Shown: piece after piece, positions 7,659 to 16,516 of the stretch
Layout: the number at the start of each line of letters is the position of its first letter
Position numbering within the stretch: the first letter of the stretch is position 1
Assembly (NCBI GenBank): GCA_020630495.1
Contig: JAHDBH010000009.1
Coordinates: 24,870 to 58,621, forward strand
DNA from: Saprospiraceae bacterium
GTDB lineage: Bacteria; Bacteroidota; Bacteroidia; Chitinophagales; Saprospiraceae
Direction: 5' to 3'
Length of the DNA stretch: 33,752 bases
Notes under the pieces: generated by a model
The model's database searches: none
The model's input: only the letters and a program-made list of their open reading frames with translations
Told to the model about the DNA's origin: nothing
Translations under genes and position numbers: made by a program

Positions 7659-8795
7659 CTAGCGCAATATTTCTCGTATGCCATCCAGCAGATGATCGAG
7701 CTCTGCCTCCTGATTATACGGTTGATAACTGATCCTGATATACTCATCATCGTGTAGGCGATTGACGGCGAGCACGATTCCGTGATTACGTTCCAAGTTT
7801 TCCTTGAGCTTCAGCATATCTACCGCAGGATTATAGAAACTAGCCATCTGTCCTGTCCATTCATCTGTCTGGGGAGCGAGCAACTTGCTGCCTAGCACTT
7901 CGGCAAATCTTGGAGCATACTTGCGCAGTATGGAGCGGCATTCTTCAGTACGCTGCTCCCAGCCATACTTGCGTCTAAATTCAATACACGCATCCATGCA
8001 TAAATACGCGCTGAAATCCACTGTACCCTGATATTGATGATACGATTGAAATCTTTCACGTCCATGGAGCAGTGGTTGATAGCCCCAGGAAATCGCAAGC
8101 GGATCTATCTGATCCTGTAAGTCAGTCCTTACATAAAGAAAAGAATTACCCTTGGGAGATAGGAGCCACTTGTGATTAGCCCCTATATAGATATCTGGAT
8201 CTAATGTGGACAGATCTAAATCCAGATGGCCTGGCACATGCGCACCATCCACGATACATAGTATGCCCAGCTCACGAGCACGTCTACATATATCAGCCAC
8301 GGGCATGACCAGAGCCGTGGCACTGGTCATATGAGAAATAAATATGACTCGCGTACGATCAGTCAATCCCGACCAAAATTGATCGAGAAGCTTATCGGCA
8401 CTATAGATGGGAAGCTCTATTGTTGATCGTACGACTTTCGCCTGAGCGCTATGGCAATGATAGTCCCATGCTATGTCTAGAGCTCCATATTCCTGATTAG
8501 TAGTCAGCACTTCATCACCTTTTTGGAGATTTATGCTTTTCATGACTGCATTCATGGCCGCTGTAGGATTGGGCACAAAGACGAGATCGCGGTGATCACA
8601 AGACAAGAAATTAGCTAGTGATTTTCTGGATTTGTCCAGTGCTTCTCTTCCTTGACCAGTAATCCAGCCCGTGGGGTTGCGCTCAAGCGATAGCTGATAA
8701 TCTTGATATACCTTGACCACCTCCTTGGGACATGCGCCGAAGGCTCCATGATTTAAATATGTAATAGTAGGATCTAGATGAAATAAATCTTTCAT
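7659..8795 (-). CDS. egtE: Class V aminotransferase-fold PLP enzyme, probable EgtE (hercynylcysteine sulfoxide lyase)
   Basis: This 378-residue protein has the CefD/isopenicillin-N-epimerase-like class V fold. The N-terminus TYLNHGAFGACPKEV is typical. Asp183 (IVDGAH) should contact the PLP pyridine nitrogen, and Lys209 (GANHKWLLSPKG) should form the Schiff base. The general fold covers desulfurases, epimerases and lyases. The neighbourhood decides the call: it follows egtD with a 4-nt ATGA overlap and is preceded by egtB. In ergothioneine synthesis EgtE cleaves the C-S bond of hercynylcysteine sulfoxide to give ergothioneine. The chain is full length with no missing motif. If the egt context is misleading, it would be an uncharacterised class V lyase or epimerase. 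Confidence 0.8.
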   Translation of the reverse strand: MKDLFHLDPTITYLNHGAFGACPKEVVKVYQDYQLSLERNPTGWITGQGREALDKSRKSLANFLSCDHRDLVFVPNPTAAMNAVMKSINLQKGDEVLTTNQEYGALDIAWDYHCHSAQAKVVRSTIELPIYSADKLLDQFWSGLTDRTRVIFISHMTSATALVMPVADICRRARELGILCIVDGAHVPGHLDLDLSTLDPDIYIGANHKWLLSPKGNSFLYVRTDLQDQIDPLAISWGYQPLLHGRERFQSYHQYQGTVDFSAYLCMDACIEFRRKYGWEQRTEECRSILRKYAPRFAEVLGSKLLAPQTDEWTGQMASFYNPAVDMLKLKENLERNHGIVLAVNRLHDDEYIRISYQPYNQEAELDHLLDGIREILR

Positions 8796-9736
8796 TCCTT
8801 GACGAGTAGGTAATCAGCGAAGTAAGATTTGCTGTCTACAAATTTATCACGGATCACTAGCGATGAAGTAGAGATCACGTTTTCAAGCACTTTATCGTTG
8901 TATTTTCTAGATATCTCTACATGGATACGCTCACCCTTTGCGAAATGAAAAACACGATCCAGCACCGCTATCCGGACTGACTGATTAACCAGACTCTCGA
9001 GATAAGATCGTGCTATTCCTTCCTCCTCTGTATATGTCGCTCGGTGAGCGAACTGATCCAAGTCAAAATCTGCATCTAGTTCCCGATTAATTCGTCTCAG
9101 CAGATTAAGATTAAAAGAAGCTGTGATACCAGCTGGATCATTGTATGCTGGTAAGACGACTCCCTTGGGCTTAATCTGATCTAGACCAAGAAGCACCTTA
9201 TCACCAGGTCTGAGATTCTCTCCTAGTTGGTTCATAAATGAACTCGCCTCGTCATCGTTCATATTTCCCAAATTAGATCCTAGAAACAAGACTACTTTAG
9301 GGCGGTCACTGCTGCTCAGACTTGATAGCACAGAAAAATACTCTCCTTGTAATGGAGCGACCTGTAAATCTGGTAGCTCCGATGCGAGAGATTTTTTGAG
9401 ACCGTCCAGAGCATTGTGTGATATGTCTATGGGTACATATCGCACATGGTACGACGATGCCAACACCTCTCGCAGTAGAATTTTAGTCTTACTACCATCA
9501 CCTGCACCCAGCTCTACCAGATCAAAGGGTCGGTGTGTATCCATATCCCAGCTACCTACTATTACCTCAGCATGAACACTAAATATTCCAGCTTCTGCGT
9601 CCGTCAGATAATACTCTGGCATCTTCATGATTTGCTGAAATATCTTGTCACCTATTTCATCATAGAAGTATTTTGACGAAAGTCGCTTAGGCGTGCTCGA
9701 TAATCCAATCTCTACATCTCTACACAGGTCACTCAT
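8792..9736 (-). CDS. egtD: L-histidine N-alpha-methyltransferase EgtD
   Basis: EgtD adds three methyl groups from SAM to the alpha-amino group of histidine, giving hercynine, the first step of ergothioneine synthesis. The 314-residue length is normal. The family-specific N-terminus is present (SSTPKRLSSKYFYDEIGDKI, then MPEYYLTDAE), and the SAM-binding loop is ELGAGDGSKT at residues 75-84, with the next acidic strand end at Asp104 (VPIDIS). LFLGSNLGNM around residues 150-160 is also characteristic. The start lies 4 nt after the egtB stop and the end overlaps the PLP lyase by 4 nt, so the three genes form a tight block. Confidence 0.94.
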   Translation of the reverse strand: MSDLCRDVEIGLSSTPKRLSSKYFYDEIGDKIFQQIMKMPEYYLTDAEAGIFSVHAEVIVGSWDMDTHRPFDLVELGAGDGSKTKILLREVLASSYHVRYVPIDISHNALDGLKKSLASELPDLQVAPLQGEYFSVLSSLSSSDRPKVVLFLGSNLGNMNDDEASSFMNQLGENLRPGDKVLLGLDQIKPKGVVLPAYNDPAGITASFNLNLLRRINRELDADFDLDQFAHRATYTEEEGIARSYLESLVNQSVRIAVLDRVFHFAKGERIHVEISRKYNDKVLENVISTSSLVIRDKFVDSKSYFADYLLVKE

Positions 9737-9740
9737 ATCT

Positions 9741-10925
9741 TCACTTTGCTAATCGTATGCCAGTATATTGCCATCTGTGATGAGGATGGAAGAAATTGCG
9801 ATAGGTAGGCCTGCAGTGCTTGCTAGGAGTAGCTACAGATCCACCGCGGAGCACCATAGTATTGATCATAAACTTACCGTTGTATTCTCCAGCGGCACCT
9901 TCGGCGATTTTAAATCCTGGATAAGGTAAGTAGGCGCTTCCTGTCCACTCCCATCGCTTACCGTAGTGAAGTTGATCGCTTGCGGCCTCCCACTCTTGCT
10001 CTGTAGGCAAGCGCATCCCTCGCCATGTAGCATAGGCCTGTGCTTCATAGTAGCTTACATGAGCGAGGATCGCCTCAGGATCTACTGGCTTGAGACCAGC
10101 CAATGTATAATAATGCCATTTGCCGTCTATGCAATACCAATAAAGTGGGCGATCAATATTTTCCTTGCTGATCCACTCATATCCCTCATCAAGCCAGAAA
10201 GAGAAATCACTGTATCCACCAGCCTTTATAAATTCGATATATTCTCCATTGGTCACGTATGACTTAGAAATTTCATACGCGTGCAAGTAAACTTTGTGGC
10301 GACCGAGTTCATTGTCAAAGCAAAAGCCAGATGAATTATGGCCTATCTCATAGATTCCCTCAGACATCGACAGCCAACCTACGGCATCATTATGATCAAT
10401 AATATGATTTGAATCTGCTCGATATACAGGAAATATGGGATTGAGAGAAAATGTATGTTTTAGATCAGTGATGAGTAATTCCTGATGCTGCTGCTCATGA
10501 TGCGTTCCGAGCTCGAGTAGGAGCAGCATGTCCTGCGCACTGTCGCTAGTAATATATTCCTCCATGGCACTGTCTACATGCGCACGATAATTCATGACTT
10601 CCTGTACAGATGGTCTCGTCATCGCACCTCGCTCCTCCCTGACAGCTCTATCACCTACAGTCTTGTAGTAGCTATTAAATAAATAAGAAAACTGCTCGTG
10701 GTACTCATTATACTTCTCTGCGAACGGCTTTAATACCATTGCCTCAAAAAACCAACTGGTATGTGCCAGATGCCACTTGGGAGGGCTAGCAAAGAAACGC
10801 GGCTGCGGCACGTAATCCTCAATACCTAGTGGCTTGCACAGCTCTACCGTGCGTGCACGTACCTTCCGGTAGCGCTCCATGAGCTCCTGTACTTCTAATG
10901 TATCTCTAAAGTGTGAAATACTCAT
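9741..10925 (-). CDS. egtB: Hercynine sulfoxide synthase EgtB
   Basis: EgtB is a non-haem iron enzyme that uses oxygen to join a thiol substrate to hercynine. The N-terminal DinB-like half supplies the iron ligands: His55 (KWHLAHTSWFFE) and the H-x3-H-x-E motif with His143 and His147 (HEQQHQE). The C-terminal half is a formylglycine-generating-enzyme-like domain, with GHNSSGFCFDNELGRH, then MRLPTEQEWEAAS, then VLRGGSVATPSKHCRPTYRNFF. At 394 residues it is complete. No egtA or egtC is in the window, so the thiol donor may be cysteine rather than gamma-glutamylcysteine; this is inference. It begins 33 nt after the ydbT-like gene on the same strand. Confidence 0.94.
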   Translation of the reverse strand: MSISHFRDTLEVQELMERYRKVRARTVELCKPLGIEDYVPQPRFFASPPKWHLAHTSWFFEAMVLKPFAEKYNEYHEQFSYLFNSYYKTVGDRAVREERGAMTRPSVQEVMNYRAHVDSAMEEYITSDSAQDMLLLLELGTHHEQQHQELLITDLKHTFSLNPIFPVYRADSNHIIDHNDAVGWLSMSEGIYEIGHNSSGFCFDNELGRHKVYLHAYEISKSYVTNGEYIEFIKAGGYSDFSFWLDEGYEWISKENIDRPLYWYCIDGKWHYYTLAGLKPVDPEAILAHVSYYEAQAYATWRGMRLPTEQEWEAASDQLHYGKRWEWTGSAYLPYPGFKIAEGAAGEYNGKFMINTMVLRGGSVATPSKHCRPTYRNFFHPHHRWQYTGIRLAK

Positions 10926-10958
10926 ATGTATAGAGCTGTGACATTTTGAAGCAACAAA

Positions 10959-12458
10959 TTACATCCATGGGTCTTCACTTATTTCAGCCCTATATAGCAA
11001 TGTGTCGTGCACTCGTCGTGCCTCGCTCAATGCGATATAGGGTAGTGTCACATTTCCGCTAGCAGAATATATCTGCACACTAGCAAGATCTGTGCGGCGC
11101 TGATAAGGCGTCTGCGAAATCTGGACTGCCTGGACTTTGTAAAGTTCTAGTACAGTAGCAGAATGTGTTATAAATCCACGATATACTTGTAATATCTCTT
11201 TACTCACATCATAGCGAAATCGCCGCCACCACTGCACTTGTACCCAAAAGATAAGTGGCAACATGGCCGGCAGTGCCAGATACTGATAATTCCCTGAAAA
11301 TAACGAATATACTGTAGCTGCAATACTTGGCAGTACACCCAAAAATAAAAATCGCCTATATATCAAACGGCGATCAGGCTTAGCGCTCATCACTTCATCA
11401 TCCAGCAGTGCGCCATATGTATGCTCTAGGATACTATCAAGCTGATGCTCATAGACGCCGGCGATTCTCGTACTCTTCCTAGTAGCTACCTCTGAGCTCG
11501 CCGCTTGATTGAGTCTCAGGGATGAAAAGCCCATAGCCCGCTGTATGGGATTAGCCGACCATCGCACCGTCTGTATTTTCTTGAGCAGTGCCACTGTCTG
11601 CTTCCTATTGATAAGTCCACCTTGCAATGTAAATCCTCTTGGACTCATCCAAAACCGTAAATTAAATTCACTTAATATAGTCCTGAATAGCGTAATGATG
11701 AATGACGCAATTAAAAAAAGTGGCACTATCACGAGGATTGTCATCCAAATATTTTCTACTTCTATACCAAGCACTTTCTCCACACCATCAAAAAAATCAT
11801 CAAAGAGCATACTCGCAATATTCTCATAGAGACCCACTACAAAGGCAAGTAATATTCCCGCAGTACGCAGATGATTTTGACTCACACCGATCTTAAATAG
11901 ATCCCACATAGAATGCTTAAAGAGAAGCTCTCTCTCCTCCTCCTTCACGGGAGATTCTGTGTCGGATATGTCACCTTGTGTTGCAAGTATCTCAGTTCGC
12001 TCCTCTAGTAGGGCCCTTTTAAGTGCCTCAGCACTCGCCTTATCTAAAGCTGAAATCTCAAACTCCTTACCCTTGGCACCAGCAGAATCGATCTCTACAC
12101 CCACGACACCAAGAAGCTGATGTATGGGTCCTTGCTGAAAGTTGACAGACTGAATTCTCTCTATGGGAAGATTGATATCCACTTTTTTCAGTACGCCTTT
12201 TCTTATCCTAAATTCTCCATTCTCTATCGAAAAATAAAATCTATAATATCCGATGATAGATAGAATAAGAGAAAAGCTACCAAAAAATAAAAAAAGCAAT
12301 AAGAAAGCCAGCTCTGTACGTATGCCATCTCTACCAAATAACATCAAAGGAATAAATACCCAGAACTGACGTAGGAGGCCTTTTGCAAAACCAGATATCA
12401 TGACCAGTATCGCTGACCAATGCTGACGCTGCGGTATGTTCCAATTCTCTATTGGCAT
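10959..12458 (-). CDS. Multi-domain bacterial PH (DUF304) membrane protein, YdbT-like
   Basis: This 499-residue protein alternates membrane helices with soluble bPH_2 (PF03703-type) domains. Hydrophobic pairs occur near residues 28-75, 200-260 and 365-405. After each comes a PH-like unit with the family pattern: FRIRKGVLKKVDINLPIERIQSV, FTLQGGLINRKQTVALLKKIQTV and LQVYRGFITHSATVLELYKVQAV. Three PH units match Bacillus YdbT, whose partner YdbS is encoded immediately upstream here with a 3-nt gap. YdbS/YdbT-type pairs have been linked to resistance to antimicrobial peptides in Bacillus; whether that applies here is unknown. The likely location is the inner membrane. Its linkage to mfd and egt genes is not explained by known function. 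Confidence 0.85.
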   Translation of the reverse strand: MPIENWNIPQRQHWSAILVMISGFAKGLLRQFWVFIPLMLFGRDGIRTELAFLLLFLFFGSFSLILSIIGYYRFYFSIENGEFRIRKGVLKKVDINLPIERIQSVNFQQGPIHQLLGVVGVEIDSAGAKGKEFEISALDKASAEALKRALLEERTEILATQGDISDTESPVKEEERELLFKHSMWDLFKIGVSQNHLRTAGILLAFVVGLYENIASMLFDDFFDGVEKVLGIEVENIWMTILVIVPLFLIASFIITLFRTILSEFNLRFWMSPRGFTLQGGLINRKQTVALLKKIQTVRWSANPIQRAMGFSSLRLNQAASSEVATRKSTRIAGVYEHQLDSILEHTYGALLDDEVMSAKPDRRLIYRRFLFLGVLPSIAATVYSLFSGNYQYLALPAMLPLIFWVQVQWWRRFRYDVSKEILQVYRGFITHSATVLELYKVQAVQISQTPYQRRTDLASVQIYSASGNVTLPYIALSEARRVHDTLLYRAEISEDPWM

Positions 12459-12461
12459 CGT

Positions 12462-12992
12462 CTATTCTTCCTCATCGACTCCTGTAGTCAGTATATACGT
12501 CTTGAGCTTATCAGCTGACTCCATAGATAATCCTGGAATCGTAATATCGCTAGATGATCCTCCCGCTGTATAGATATTGAGCTTACTGAGATCAAAGAAC
12601 TGATCCGTCAAGCTCCTGCTTATATCACAATGCTGTATACGGTGAAACGGTATGGTGATCAGACGAGTGATGAGCACTCCTGATCTGAAGCTAATGTCGT
12701 GTCGTCTCACTGCAAACGATCTCCGCTTATATACGAGCCTAGCCCACACCAGTAGCAGTAAGATGCCGATGACCAACCACGAGGCAAGTCCTCCAGCCAG
12801 ATACCTTATGGAAAATAACTTTCCACTAGTAGCGAGAAAGACAAGCAATCCCACCAAGATCACAACAAGGAATAGCATAAATCCTAACCGTATCTGAGTC
12901 AGGTGCTTTGGATCAAGGCTCTCATAGTCTAGCTCATGAGCAGCAGGAAGTCCCTCAGGGTAGATTTGTTCATTTTGAAAGATGCTCATCAT
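12462..12992 (-). CDS. Single bacterial PH-domain membrane protein, YdbS-like
   Basis: This 176-residue protein has two membrane helices at about residues 35-55 and 62-85 followed by one bPH_2 domain (FAVRRHDISFRSGVLITRLITIPFHRIQHCDI, quoted in parts: FAVRRHDISFRSG and TIPFHRIQHCDISRS). That is the layout of YdbS. The end of the domain (SSDITIPGLSMESADKLKTYI) is also typical. It starts with a 4-nt ATGA overlap on the mfd stop codon and ends 3 nt before the ydbT-like gene, so the two PH proteins are almost certainly made together and may form a membrane complex. Confidence 0.85.
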   Translation of the reverse strand: MMSIFQNEQIYPEGLPAAHELDYESLDPKHLTQIRLGFMLFLVVILVGLLVFLATSGKLFSIRYLAGGLASWLVIGILLLLVWARLVYKRRSFAVRRHDISFRSGVLITRLITIPFHRIQHCDISRSLTDQFFDLSKLNIYTAGGSSSDITIPGLSMESADKLKTYILTTGVDEEE

Positions 12993-15900
12993 AGGGCTTC
13001 AGTTTTAAGCTCAGATACTGGGATGCCTTGTGCAGAGGCGTGCAGTTCACTCAATAGTGATAGCGCCTCTGTAATATCTTTCACGCCCGCTCTGCTAAGA
13101 GATAAAAAGCGTGGTGTTTGTTTCAATGTCCACTTTTTGTCAGTATCTGTAGCAACTTCTTTCATCAGGGACTGAAAATACTTGCTTTCATAAAAAGAAG
13201 ACTGAGAATTGCGAAGAAAAAACCCTTTGAGGACGCCTTTCTTTAAAATTAATCTTTCAAAGCCAATCTTTTTACATTTCCATCGCAGTCGCAATCCATC
13301 GAATAACTGTAAGGTCTCTTCAGGTATAGGACCAAATCTATCCTGTAGGTTTTTGGCGAAAGCCGCAAGCTCCTCCTCTGACTCTAAGTGATCCAACTCT
13401 GAGTACAGTAGCAAGCGCTCTTGTATGATATTCACGTACTCATCAGGTATGAGCATCTCTACATCAGCCTCTATATCCACATCATGGACATACTCGCGAT
13501 CGACTTCATTCTTATCAAATAAATCTTTAAACTCTGTATCTTTCAATTCCTGAATGGCCTCATCCAGAATCTTCTGATACGTCTCAAATCCTATGTCGCT
13601 GATAAATCCACTTTGCTCTCCTCCTAGGAGATTTCCAGCACCACGGATATCCAGATCTTTCATCGCAATATGGAAACCACTCCCTAGATCGCTAAAATCC
13701 TCAATAGTCTGTATACGCTTACGAGCCTCTGGGGTCAATACGGACAATGGCGGACTGAATAAATAGCAAAATGCTTTTCTATTACTGCGCCCTACCCTTC
13801 CTCTGAGCTGGTGCAAATCGCTGAGTCCGTACTGGTGAGCGTTGTTGATGATGATCGTATTAGCATTGGATATGTCCAGTCCGGTCTCTATGATATTTGT
13901 ACTGACGAGCACATCGTATTTCCCTTCGATAAATCCTACGAGAGTTTCCTCAAGCTTCTTTACATCCATCTGCCCATGGGCGACTGCTACCGTGACATCA
14001 GGACATATGCGCTTGACCATGGCTGCTATATCTGGCAATGTTTTTACGCGATTGTGTACAAAGAACACCTGTCCACCTCTGGCAAACTCATAATAAATCG
14101 AATCCCGAATCAGCTCATCATTAAACACGCGTCGCTCCGTATGTATGGGCTGACGGTTGGGCGGTGCAGTCTTGATGATAGATAAGTCGCGTGCACTCAT
14201 GAGGCTAAATTGTAAAGTCCTAGGTATAGGAGTAGCCGTAAGGGTAAGTGTATCGACATTCACCTTGAGGCGCTTTAATTTATCCTTGGCGGCTACGCCA
14301 AATTTTTGCTCTTCATCGATTACGAGAAGACCCAGATCTTTGAATTCAACTGCTTTGTTGAGCAGTGCATGCGTACCTATGACAATATCTACTTCGCCCG
14401 ACTTGAGCTTTTCATAAATAGCCTTTTTCTCAGCCGATGTACGGAAGCGATTGAGATAATCTATTCGTGTACCAAATTCCCCTAGTCTATTTTCGAAAGT
14501 TTTTTGGTGCTGCAAGGCTAATATGGTGGTCGGGACCAGTACCGCTACTTGCTTGCCGCTGACTACTGCTTTAAAAGCTGCGCGCACAGCAATTTCTGTT
14601 TTTCCAAATCCTACATCACCACAGATCAGTCGATCCATAGGGTGAGGCTTCATCATATCTTCTTTGACCGCTTGGGTGGTCGTGTACTGGTCAGGGGTGT
14701 CCTCATAGATAAAGGAGGCTTCCAGTTCATTTTGTAAATATCCATCAGGCCTGTGAGCAAAGCCCTCTGCGGCTTTACGTTTGGCATATAGTTCTATAAG
14801 CTCCTTAGCGATATCCTTGACCTTCCGCTTGGTCTTTCTTTTGAGTGCTTTCCACGCATCCCCGCCGAGCTTATTCATAGCGGGTGGTGTCCCATCCTTA
14901 CCCGTGTACTTAGAAATCTTGTGCAGACTATTAATACTCACATAGAGCAAATCATTGTTTTTATAAAGAAGTCTTACGCTCTCCTGTGTCTTTCCGCCGA
15001 TATCTATTTTCTCAAGTCCGCTGTATTTGCCGATACCGTGATCTATATGTGTGACAAAATCACCTGGCTTCAATTCACGGAGCATTTTCACCTGCATCGC
15101 CTGATCCTTGGTATATCCTCGGCGTAGCTGATACTTATGGAATCGGTTAAATATCTGGTGATCAGTATACACAGCTATACCTCGACCTTCGTCTATATAT
15201 CCAGCATGCACACTTTTCATGACTGGCTCAAACTTGACCTCAGCATTGAGATCATGAAATATCCTGTGAAAGCGCTCTACCTGTCGAGCATTTTCTGTGA
15301 AGAGATAATTTCTTATCCCAGATTTTTGATGCTCCTCCATTTCTTGGATGAGCAGCTTGAGATTTTTATTGAAGCTGCTGTGAGGCTTGATTCCCATATC
15401 TACCCGGTGCGTCTCACTGAGATTCTCTAAGCTGCCATGACTTACTACACTGCGCTGAGCTAAGCCGTCCAGCAAGATATCACTGGAGATGTATTCTAGG
15501 TCACGCAGCACCTCTAGCTCTGATCCAGCCTCATTCTCTGGTATATCACTTTTGGCCTTATCTATGAGAGGTCCTGTCTTATCCATGGTTGCAAGCAGCA
15601 GCTCCTCATGATGGAGCCAGATGAGACTACTCTCAGGCAGGGCTGTGAGTAGATGAATCTGATCATTATCTTTTTTGATGTGCTTGACATTGGGTATGAT
15701 AGAGACATAGCTCAGCGTGCGTCTGGATAGCTGAGACAGCGGCTCAAATTCTCTGATGCTCTCTACCTCATCATCAAAGAGCTCTAAGCGATAGGGCCAC
15801 TCGTTTCCATGACTGAATATATCGATGATCCCACCTCGCACACTGAACTGACCTGGCTCATACACAAAATCCACCCTCTCAAATCCCAGGTCCATCAGCA

Positions 15901-16423
15901 CCTCAAACATGGTATCCGTATCGAGTCCTTCCCCTTGAGTAATCTTGATCTTTTCTTCTTGGATTGATCGAGGATCGATAAATCTCTCCATCACTGCCTC
16001 AGGATAAGACACTAGGATGATCGCAGCTCTGGGTAAATCTATGATATGACTGAGCGTCTCTGTGCGCAGCTGTATATTGTGATTGTCAATCTGATCATAT
16101 CTGCCTGCTCGCTTCATCGAGTCTGGGAGAAACAGGACCTGATGAGGATTGCCTAGGCTCTGCAAAGTATTGTAGAGATAAGCGGCAGATTCTTTATCGT
16201 CTTCTATGAGTACATGTATGCCTCGGAGATTCTGAGCTACAGAGAGTACGGTCATGGCATAGCTCGCCCCTGCTACACCATCCAGTCGGATCTTAGCACT
16301 GTCTATGACTTCTAGATGAGAGCACAACTCCGCTATACGTTCATCTCCCTCATATTCGCTCCTGATGAGCTCAAGATTCTCCACGTCTATAAAAGTACAC
16401 TGCCGATAGGATGGTTCAGACAT
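12989..16423 (-). CDS. mfd: Transcription-repair coupling factor Mfd
   Basis: Mfd removes RNA polymerase stalled at DNA lesions and recruits UvrA. The 1144-residue length is normal. In order: a UvrB-like N-terminal region with VRGGIIDIFSHGNEWP near residue 195; a CarD-like RNA-polymerase-interacting domain at about 451-510 (LKPGDFVTHIDHGIGKYSG); a helicase motor with Walker A GDVGFGKT at 602-609, DEEQ box at 703-706 and TATPIPRTL near 729-737; and the second RecA-like domain (STNIIETGLDISNA, QLRGRVGRS). A TRCF C-terminal domain follows. It is divergent from the hydrolase-kinase-sulfotransferase genes, with 93 bp between starts, and overlaps the ydbS-like gene by 4 nt. It is likely the first gene of a transcript running to egtE. 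Confidence 0.97.
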   Translation of the reverse strand: MSEPSYRQCTFIDVENLELIRSEYEGDERIAELCSHLEVIDSAKIRLDGVAGASYAMTVLSVAQNLRGIHVLIEDDKESAAYLYNTLQSLGNPHQVLFLPDSMKRAGRYDQIDNHNIQLRTETLSHIIDLPRAAIILVSYPEAVMERFIDPRSIQEEKIKITQGEGLDTDTMFEVLMDLGFERVDFVYEPGQFSVRGGIIDIFSHGNEWPYRLELFDDEVESIREFEPLSQLSRRTLSYVSIIPNVKHIKKDNDQIHLLTALPESSLIWLHHEELLLATMDKTGPLIDKAKSDIPENEAGSELEVLRDLEYISSDILLDGLAQRSVVSHGSLENLSETHRVDMGIKPHSSFNKNLKLLIQEMEEHQKSGIRNYLFTENARQVERFHRIFHDLNAEVKFEPVMKSVHAGYIDEGRGIAVYTDHQIFNRFHKYQLRRGYTKDQAMQVKMLRELKPGDFVTHIDHGIGKYSGLEKIDIGGKTQESVRLLYKNNDLLYVSINSLHKISKYTGKDGTPPAMNKLGGDAWKALKRKTKRKVKDIAKELIELYAKRKAAEGFAHRPDGYLQNELEASFIYEDTPDQYTTTQAVKEDMMKPHPMDRLICGDVGFGKTEIAVRAAFKAVVSGKQVAVLVPTTILALQHQKTFENRLGEFGTRIDYLNRFRTSAEKKAIYEKLKSGEVDIVIGTHALLNKAVEFKDLGLLVIDEEQKFGVAAKDKLKRLKVNVDTLTLTATPIPRTLQFSLMSARDLSIIKTAPPNRQPIHTERRVFNDELIRDSIYYEFARGGQVFFVHNRVKTLPDIAAMVKRICPDVTVAVAHGQMDVKKLEETLVGFIEGKYDVLVSTNIIETGLDISNANTIIINNAHQYGLSDLHQLRGRVGRSNRKAFCYLFSPPLSVLTPEARKRIQTIEDFSDLGSGFHIAMKDLDIRGAGNLLGGEQSGFISDIGFETYQKILDEAIQELKDTEFKDLFDKNEVDREYVHDVDIEADVEMLIPDEYVNIIQERLLLYSELDHLESEEELAAFAKNLQDRFGPIPEETLQLFDGLRLRWKCKKIGFERLILKKGVLKGFFLRNSQSSFYESKYFQSLMKEVATDTDKKWTLKQTPRFLSLSRAGVKDITEALSLLSELHASAQGIPVSELKTEAL

Positions 16424-16462
16424 GACTCTGGATATGCAGAATTCCTGATAGAGCCCCTCTTA

Positions 16463-16477
16463 TCCTACTGTGTAGGA
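16463..16477. promoter_or_regulatory. Inverted repeat in the mfd/hydrolase divergent promoter region
   Basis: TCCTAC and GTAGGA are separated by TGT, a perfect 6-bp inverted repeat, roughly midway between the mfd start (16423) and the hydrolase start (16517). It could be an operator serving either direction. Confidence 0.35.
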
Positions 16478-16503
16478 CAATATCTACCTATCATCGAGAT
16501 TCC

Positions 16504-16511
16504 TACATTTG
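16504..16511 (+). promoter_or_regulatory. Exact Bacteroidota -7 element before the hydrolase gene
   Basis: TACATTTG matches TAnnTTTG at every fixed position. It ends only 5 nt before the proposed ATG at 16517, so transcription from it would give a leaderless or nearly leaderless mRNA, or the true start is further downstream. No clear -33 TTG at normal spacing was found. Confidence 0.4.
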
Positions 16512-16516
16512 ATGAT

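Noticed and set aside
16316-16516. 67-codon N-terminal extension of the alpha/beta hydrolase
   Set aside because: It overlaps the mfd start on the other strand and has no alpha/beta-hydrolase character, while ATG 16517 gives a normal family length.
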